Of a DNA stretch of 9,403 nucleotides, positions 7,057-9,403 are shown one piece after another. Numbering within the stretch: position 1 is the stretch's first letter; every line of letters begins with the position of its first letter. Source of the stretch: JAJYZP01 sp049964535 (GTDB taxonomy: Bacteria; Actinomycetota; Acidimicrobiia; Acidimicrobiales; Acidimicrobiaceae); assembly GCA_049964535.1 (NCBI GenBank), contig JBMFXG010000106.1, positions 1 through 9,403 on the forward strand. The letters are read 5' to 3'. The translations under genes and the position numbers were made by a program. The notes under the pieces are model-generated. The model worked only from the letters and a program-made list of their open reading frames with translations, made no database searches and was not told the DNA's origin.

Positions 7057-7100
7057 CCGGCATCGGCCCGTATCGGATTATGAACGAGGGCCGGTGCCGG
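7057..7100 (+). terminator. Strong stem-loop after the Rv2466c-like gene
   Basis: CCGGCATCGGCCC (7057-7069) pairs with GGGCCGGTGCCGG (7088-7100) over 13 positions with a single G-U, leaving an 18-base loop. It begins 15 bases after the stop codon. No U-rich tail follows, as is common for actinobacterial intrinsic terminators, so it should end or stabilise the transcript. Confidence 0.6.
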
Positions 7101-7109
7101 ACAAACTAT

Positions 7110-7285
7110 CCCGCCGAACGCAGTTCGATACTGCATGACAATCGGGCGAGTCGATGCGGACAACTGATGTCCGCAAACCGGAGCCGGCTTGACCTACGGG
7201 TCAGAGTCCCGCTAAGGGGTGCGATCCCGACATCTGTCGCTCTCGAGGACCTTCGCGGTCCGCTATCGAGAGCACGACGATGCTC
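7110..7285. other. Dense run of small hairpins, possible structured RNA
   Basis: Perfect or nearly perfect stems follow one another: GCAGT/ACTGC (7120-7134) inside CCCG (7110-7113)/CGGG (7143-7146); TGCGGACA/TGTCCGCA with a 5-base loop (7155-7175); TGACC/GGTCA closed by the tetraloop TACG (7190-7203); GCTCTCGA/TCGAGAGC (7239-7273) enclosing GGACC/GGTCC; and an alternative GAGCA/TGCTC (7270-7285). No riboswitch, tRNA or other RNA class was recognised, and no promoter is evident. Strand is undetermined. It could be a non-coding RNA, a recombination or attachment site linked to the recombinase relic, or a GC-rich coincidence. Confidence 0.3.
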
Positions 7286-7799
7286 TTACACTCGCCGGCA
7301 CCGGGAGATGGCCTTCGTAATACGGCTCCCCCGCCAACTCCTACAAATAGCTCTCAGGTCGCACCGTGGGATCTCCCCCACTCGTCTTCATCTCACTACG
7401 ACGAGCATCTCGGCTGACACTAACTCACGAGCTATCGAGCTACCGTCGTCGCTGGTATACAATTCGGTTCCTACTCGTCTCTGCAAAGCCAGACCGGCAG
7501 TGCATCGGACTGTTATCGAGCGAATGCTTCATGGCCGAGATCGAACCCCAGGCTCTTGCCGAAGACACCTGATCTCCTTGGCTACAAGATGGACCGATGC
7601 TCTCCCCACGAACAGGTCGAAGATCTCACAACTCACTCGCAAGAGAGCAAGCTCCACGCTGTCAACCTCCATTTATTGCCTTCGACGACACGTCGCTCTA
7701 CAGGACGCCTCTTTCCAACAAAACACTCCAAGACCGAGAGATCGCTCCTTGCTCAACAAGACATACAGCCATCTGCTTCGAGATCGCTTGCACGCCACC
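7286..7799. other. Tract without a recognisable gene
   Basis: The plus strand has a long open frame here (7080-7943, 287 codons), but its protein is dominated by Arg, Ser and Thr, lacks any family motif and has no Shine-Dalgarno; it runs antisense to a recombinase relic. On the minus strand AISKQMAVCLVEQGAISRSW (about 7790-7730) may continue the recombinase beyond its zinc ribbon. Nothing else can be supported. Confidence 0.4.
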
Positions 7800-8320
7800 T
7801 CAGGCCCATCGAGGGACAAGGTAGGCGTAGCGGGAGGTTGCCGTTTTGAAACCTACAACCTTCGAACCGCAGATCACGCAACGAACTATGAGGCCTGCAA
7901 CAGTGAAGAGGTTGTAGCGCCGTTCAAAGCGCCTGTGACGTAGATCCACGCAAGATCATGAGCACACCATCGAGACCGGCCGAGAGACCGGGGGGTCATC
8001 TACCTGACCACCACGACGATCACCAGATCTCAGCACCTTGAATCGATGCCTCGCAAGGCCGATTTGAAGCGCACGTTACGCCGTCCGGCGATGCACGGTG
8101 ACCCTTCGTTAAATAGTGAGCTCAATGTTCAAGCTTCTATCGTGGTTGTGGCGGGCACAGACCGGCTAGAGCCGACGTCGCACGTTTCCTCACAATGAGC
8201 TCTGAGAGGATTTAAACCTTGCACTCCTCGCTGGGGCCTTCAACCCATAGTTCGAAAAACACGCATCAGACGCAGTCTCAGCTGGTCATCAAAAAGGAGT
8301 GACTCTACACGGTAACCACA
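7800..8320 (-). pseudogene. Decayed serine recombinase (resolvase/integrase family)
   Basis: Large serine recombinases integrate or excise mobile elements. At 8320-8240 a minus frame gives CGYRVESLLFDDQLRLRLMR ending at a stop, resembling the N-terminal catalytic opening GYxRVSTxDQxxSLxxQ; the catalytic serine context is damaged. At 7940-7800 another stretch gives RRYNLFTVAGLIVRCVICGS then KVVG, matching the recombinase zinc-ribbon signature (YLLxGLLxCGxCGSxMVG); the second cysteine pair is lost before the stop at 7802-7800. Between them VSRPVS recalls the usual PIVSxExF segment, with a stop at 7958-7956. The two anchors are about 125 codons apart, against roughly 300 in intact proteins, so much is deleted. 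No att site or partner genes of a mobile element were recognised. A dead mobile element is the likely source. Confidence 0.42.
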
Positions 8321-8386
8321 CAGGGCACGCACGACTCAGACTCGCTCCGATCCCGCAACGCCCTAACGACAGGCTTGAGAACCGGA

Positions 8387-8400
8387 GGCAGCGTGCTGCC
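8387..8400. repeat. Small hairpin downstream of the ABM gene
   Basis: GGCAGCGTGCTGCC is a perfect palindrome 34 bases after the stop of the minus-strand ABM gene. With a realistic loop it gives a 5-bp stem. No T tract follows, so its role as a terminator is doubtful. Confidence 0.25.
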
Positions 8401-8433
8401 ACGTCGCAGAGCGGCGCTCGCGACCATACGGCC

Positions 8434-8745
8434 TCAGAGTGCGCCTTGAGCGGCCGTGCCAAGTGGACGTGGAGTCAGTACCTGGACATCGAGCCCTTCT
8501 GCGACTTTGTCCTTCAGCTTTGAAGAGAGCTCGAGGAATGCCGGGCTCTGGCCATGTGCCTTCAAAGTCTCGAATGATGACCACTTCTCTATCATGACGA
8601 ACGCGTCAGCCGACTCGTGCAACGCGTACAGCTCGCAACCCTCGTCCTCAGCGTGGACTCGTCCTATCGCGTCCTCAAGAGCAGCGAACACTTCATCTCG
8701 ACATCCCTCTTGCGGACGAATGGTCGCCACCACTATGACGCTCAC
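8434..8745 (-). CDS. Antibiotic biosynthesis monooxygenase (ABM) domain protein, YgiN-like putative quinol monooxygenase
   Basis: A 103-residue cytoplasmic protein of the dimeric alpha+beta barrel superfamily. Members such as E. coli YgiN and actinomycete ActVA-Orf6 oxidise quinols or polyketide aromatics without a cofactor; others act in heme or redox stress. Visible marks: an opening strand MSVIVVATIRPQEG, then HAEDEGCELYALHES (31-45), then FVMIEKWSSFETLKAHGQSP (49-68) followed by AFLELSSKL. This matches the family pattern E-x-GC-x-x-Y, E-x-W, and H-x-x-SP-x-F. The length is normal for a single-domain member. Start GTG at 8745-8743 with GGAGGG upstream at good spacing; the GTG overlaps, as GTGA, the stop of an 80-codon minus frame of unknown value. 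No operon partner is intact. The exact substrate is unknown. Confidence 0.9.
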   Translation of the reverse strand: MSVIVVATIRPQEGCRDEVFAALEDAIGRVHAEDEGCELYALHESADAFVMIEKWSSFETLKAHGQSPAFLELSSKLKDKVAEGLDVQVLTPRPLGTAAQGAL

Positions 8746-9023
8746 AGCACACCCTCCCTCATTGACACGCTTTCAGCGCAGTTGCGCTCCAGCCGCCACA
8801 CTACTCCTCTCCCATCCACGACCGGCCGAGAGTGCTCGGACGGCCAGCCGACCACCGGCTCTGGAGACTCAGAATGACACCTATCGAATCTCCTGCTCAT
8901 ACCGAAAAGATGGTCGTGACAACCGTTGCGGAGCGCTCCTTGAAAGGTATACACGGCCCATCTCACTGAATTGTTAGACCGCATAAGCGAAACGCTAGTT
9001 GCACGACCTAAACAGAGACAGGG
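8746..9023. other. Tract upstream of the ABM gene without a recognisable gene
   Basis: An 80-codon minus frame (8984-8742) ends in a four-base overlap with the ABM start, a typical coupling geometry. Its translation, rich in Trp, Cys, His and Arg, matches no family I know, and it has no convincing ribosome site. It may be the end of a decayed upstream gene, or chance. The tract must also carry the promoter of the ABM gene, which I could not place. Confidence 0.35.
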
Positions 9024-9338
9024 TCAAGCTCCATCGCTCCCGCTCAAGGCCGCTCTCTCCTTCAGTAACCGGCTAGATTCGTGGGACCCGTCCACACGCT
9101 CAATCGGTGTTCCGGGAATTAGAGATGCACGGAGCTAGTTCCCCGTTTCCGCACCGACCGGTTTGTCACCTGTACCCGGAGATAGACGCTGAAACGGTGG
9201 TCCTGCATACCTGCATATTCGCCACCTACTTGTAGAGACTCCGAGACTGAGTTTGGTACTGCCACCCAGTCGAGATCGTATCCATTCAGCCCCCTCCCAT
9301 CGAATCCAACTCCTCCACAGCAGCCAAGCCAGATCCAT
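9024..9338 (-). pseudogene. Unidentified broken reading frame
   Basis: One minus frame stays open for about 104 codons from 9338 to 9024 with a single stop, after GDKPVGAETGN. The part following the stop reads LRASLIPGTPIERVDGSHES and then SRLLKERAAL, which looks like ordinary protein, while the first part is rich in Trp and Arg and does not. In a neighbouring frame at the start GSGLAAVEELDSMGGG also looks protein-like, hinting at a frameshift. I do not recognise the family. The remaining 9339-9403 shows nothing I can name. Confidence 0.25.
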
Positions 9339-9403
9339 TGACCTGACTGGGAGTAAGATATAGCCCCTGACCTGCGGACTCGCGAAGTGACTCTGGTTGT
9401 GCT

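Noticed and set aside
7205..7275. The minus strand has GCGGGACTCTGACCCG, which resembles the anticodon arm of tRNA-Gln.
   Set aside because: The anticodon stem does not pair properly when the loop is set to CTCTGAC, no TTCGAAT-like T arm lies at the right distance, and no acceptor stem closes.
7080..7943. A 287-codon plus-strand open frame, the longest outside the four genes.
   Set aside because: Its translation is dominated by Arg, Ser and Thr without any motif or hydrophobic core, it starts inside the terminator hairpin without a ribosome site, and the minus strand carries recognisable recombinase segments in the same place.
1..9403. CRISPR arrays, toxin-antitoxin pairs, rRNA and insertion-sequence ends.
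   Set aside because: No regularly spaced repeats, no rRNA-like blocks, no terminal inverted repeats with a transposase and no small paired intact genes were found on either strand.

Overview
The window looks like bacterial chromosome of moderate GC, most probably from an actinobacterium. The best clue is a DsbA-fold protein of the Rv2466c type (mycothiol-linked nitroreductase family, typical of actinobacteria). An MMPL exporter and TTG and GTG starts with good Shine-Dalgarno sites fit this. A mid-GC acidimicrobial lineage is possible but is only a guess.

The most striking property is low coding density. Only four genes read as intact: a sugar-type ABC ATPase cut by the left edge (1-1057, minus), an MMPL transporter (3348-5627, minus), the Rv2466c-like protein (6358-7041, plus) and a small ABM-domain monooxygenase (8434-8745, minus). 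Together they cover a little under half of the window. The tracts between them lack intact genes. In several places they carry frameshifted, stop-interrupted stretches that resemble known families.

Left part (1-3340): the minus strand looks like a ruined carbohydrate-uptake locus. Reading in the direction of transcription there is a possible BadF-type kinase relic, a LacI-type regulator relic, a MalG-type permease relic, and then the intact MalK/UgpC/MsiK-type ATPase. The permease relic has recognisable first-helix, EAA-loop and C-terminal segments in the right order. No binding protein or MalF-type permease was recognised. A lone surviving ATPase would make sense if, as MsiK does, it also serves transporters elsewhere.

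Middle (2986-5700): the MMPL gene has a consensus Shine-Dalgarno sequence. A perfect 7-4-7 palindrome and a second, half-degenerate copy lie just upstream and overlap a possible promoter, as expected for TetR- or MarR-type repression. Right after the MMPL stop is a Shine-Dalgarno and ATG leading into a broken frame with a faint MarR-like look, perhaps the lost regulator.

Right part (5700-9403): a 650-base gene-free stretch holds a 24-base near-exact direct repeat and hairpins, followed by the Rv2466c-like gene and a strong 13-bp stem-loop. A dense run of hairpins follows, which may be a structured RNA. A decayed serine recombinase (minus, about 8320-7800) follows, then the ABM gene and a further broken, unidentified frame (9024-9338). 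I see no intact novel system. The noteworthy content is the decay pattern, the operator pair, the hairpin cluster and the relics.
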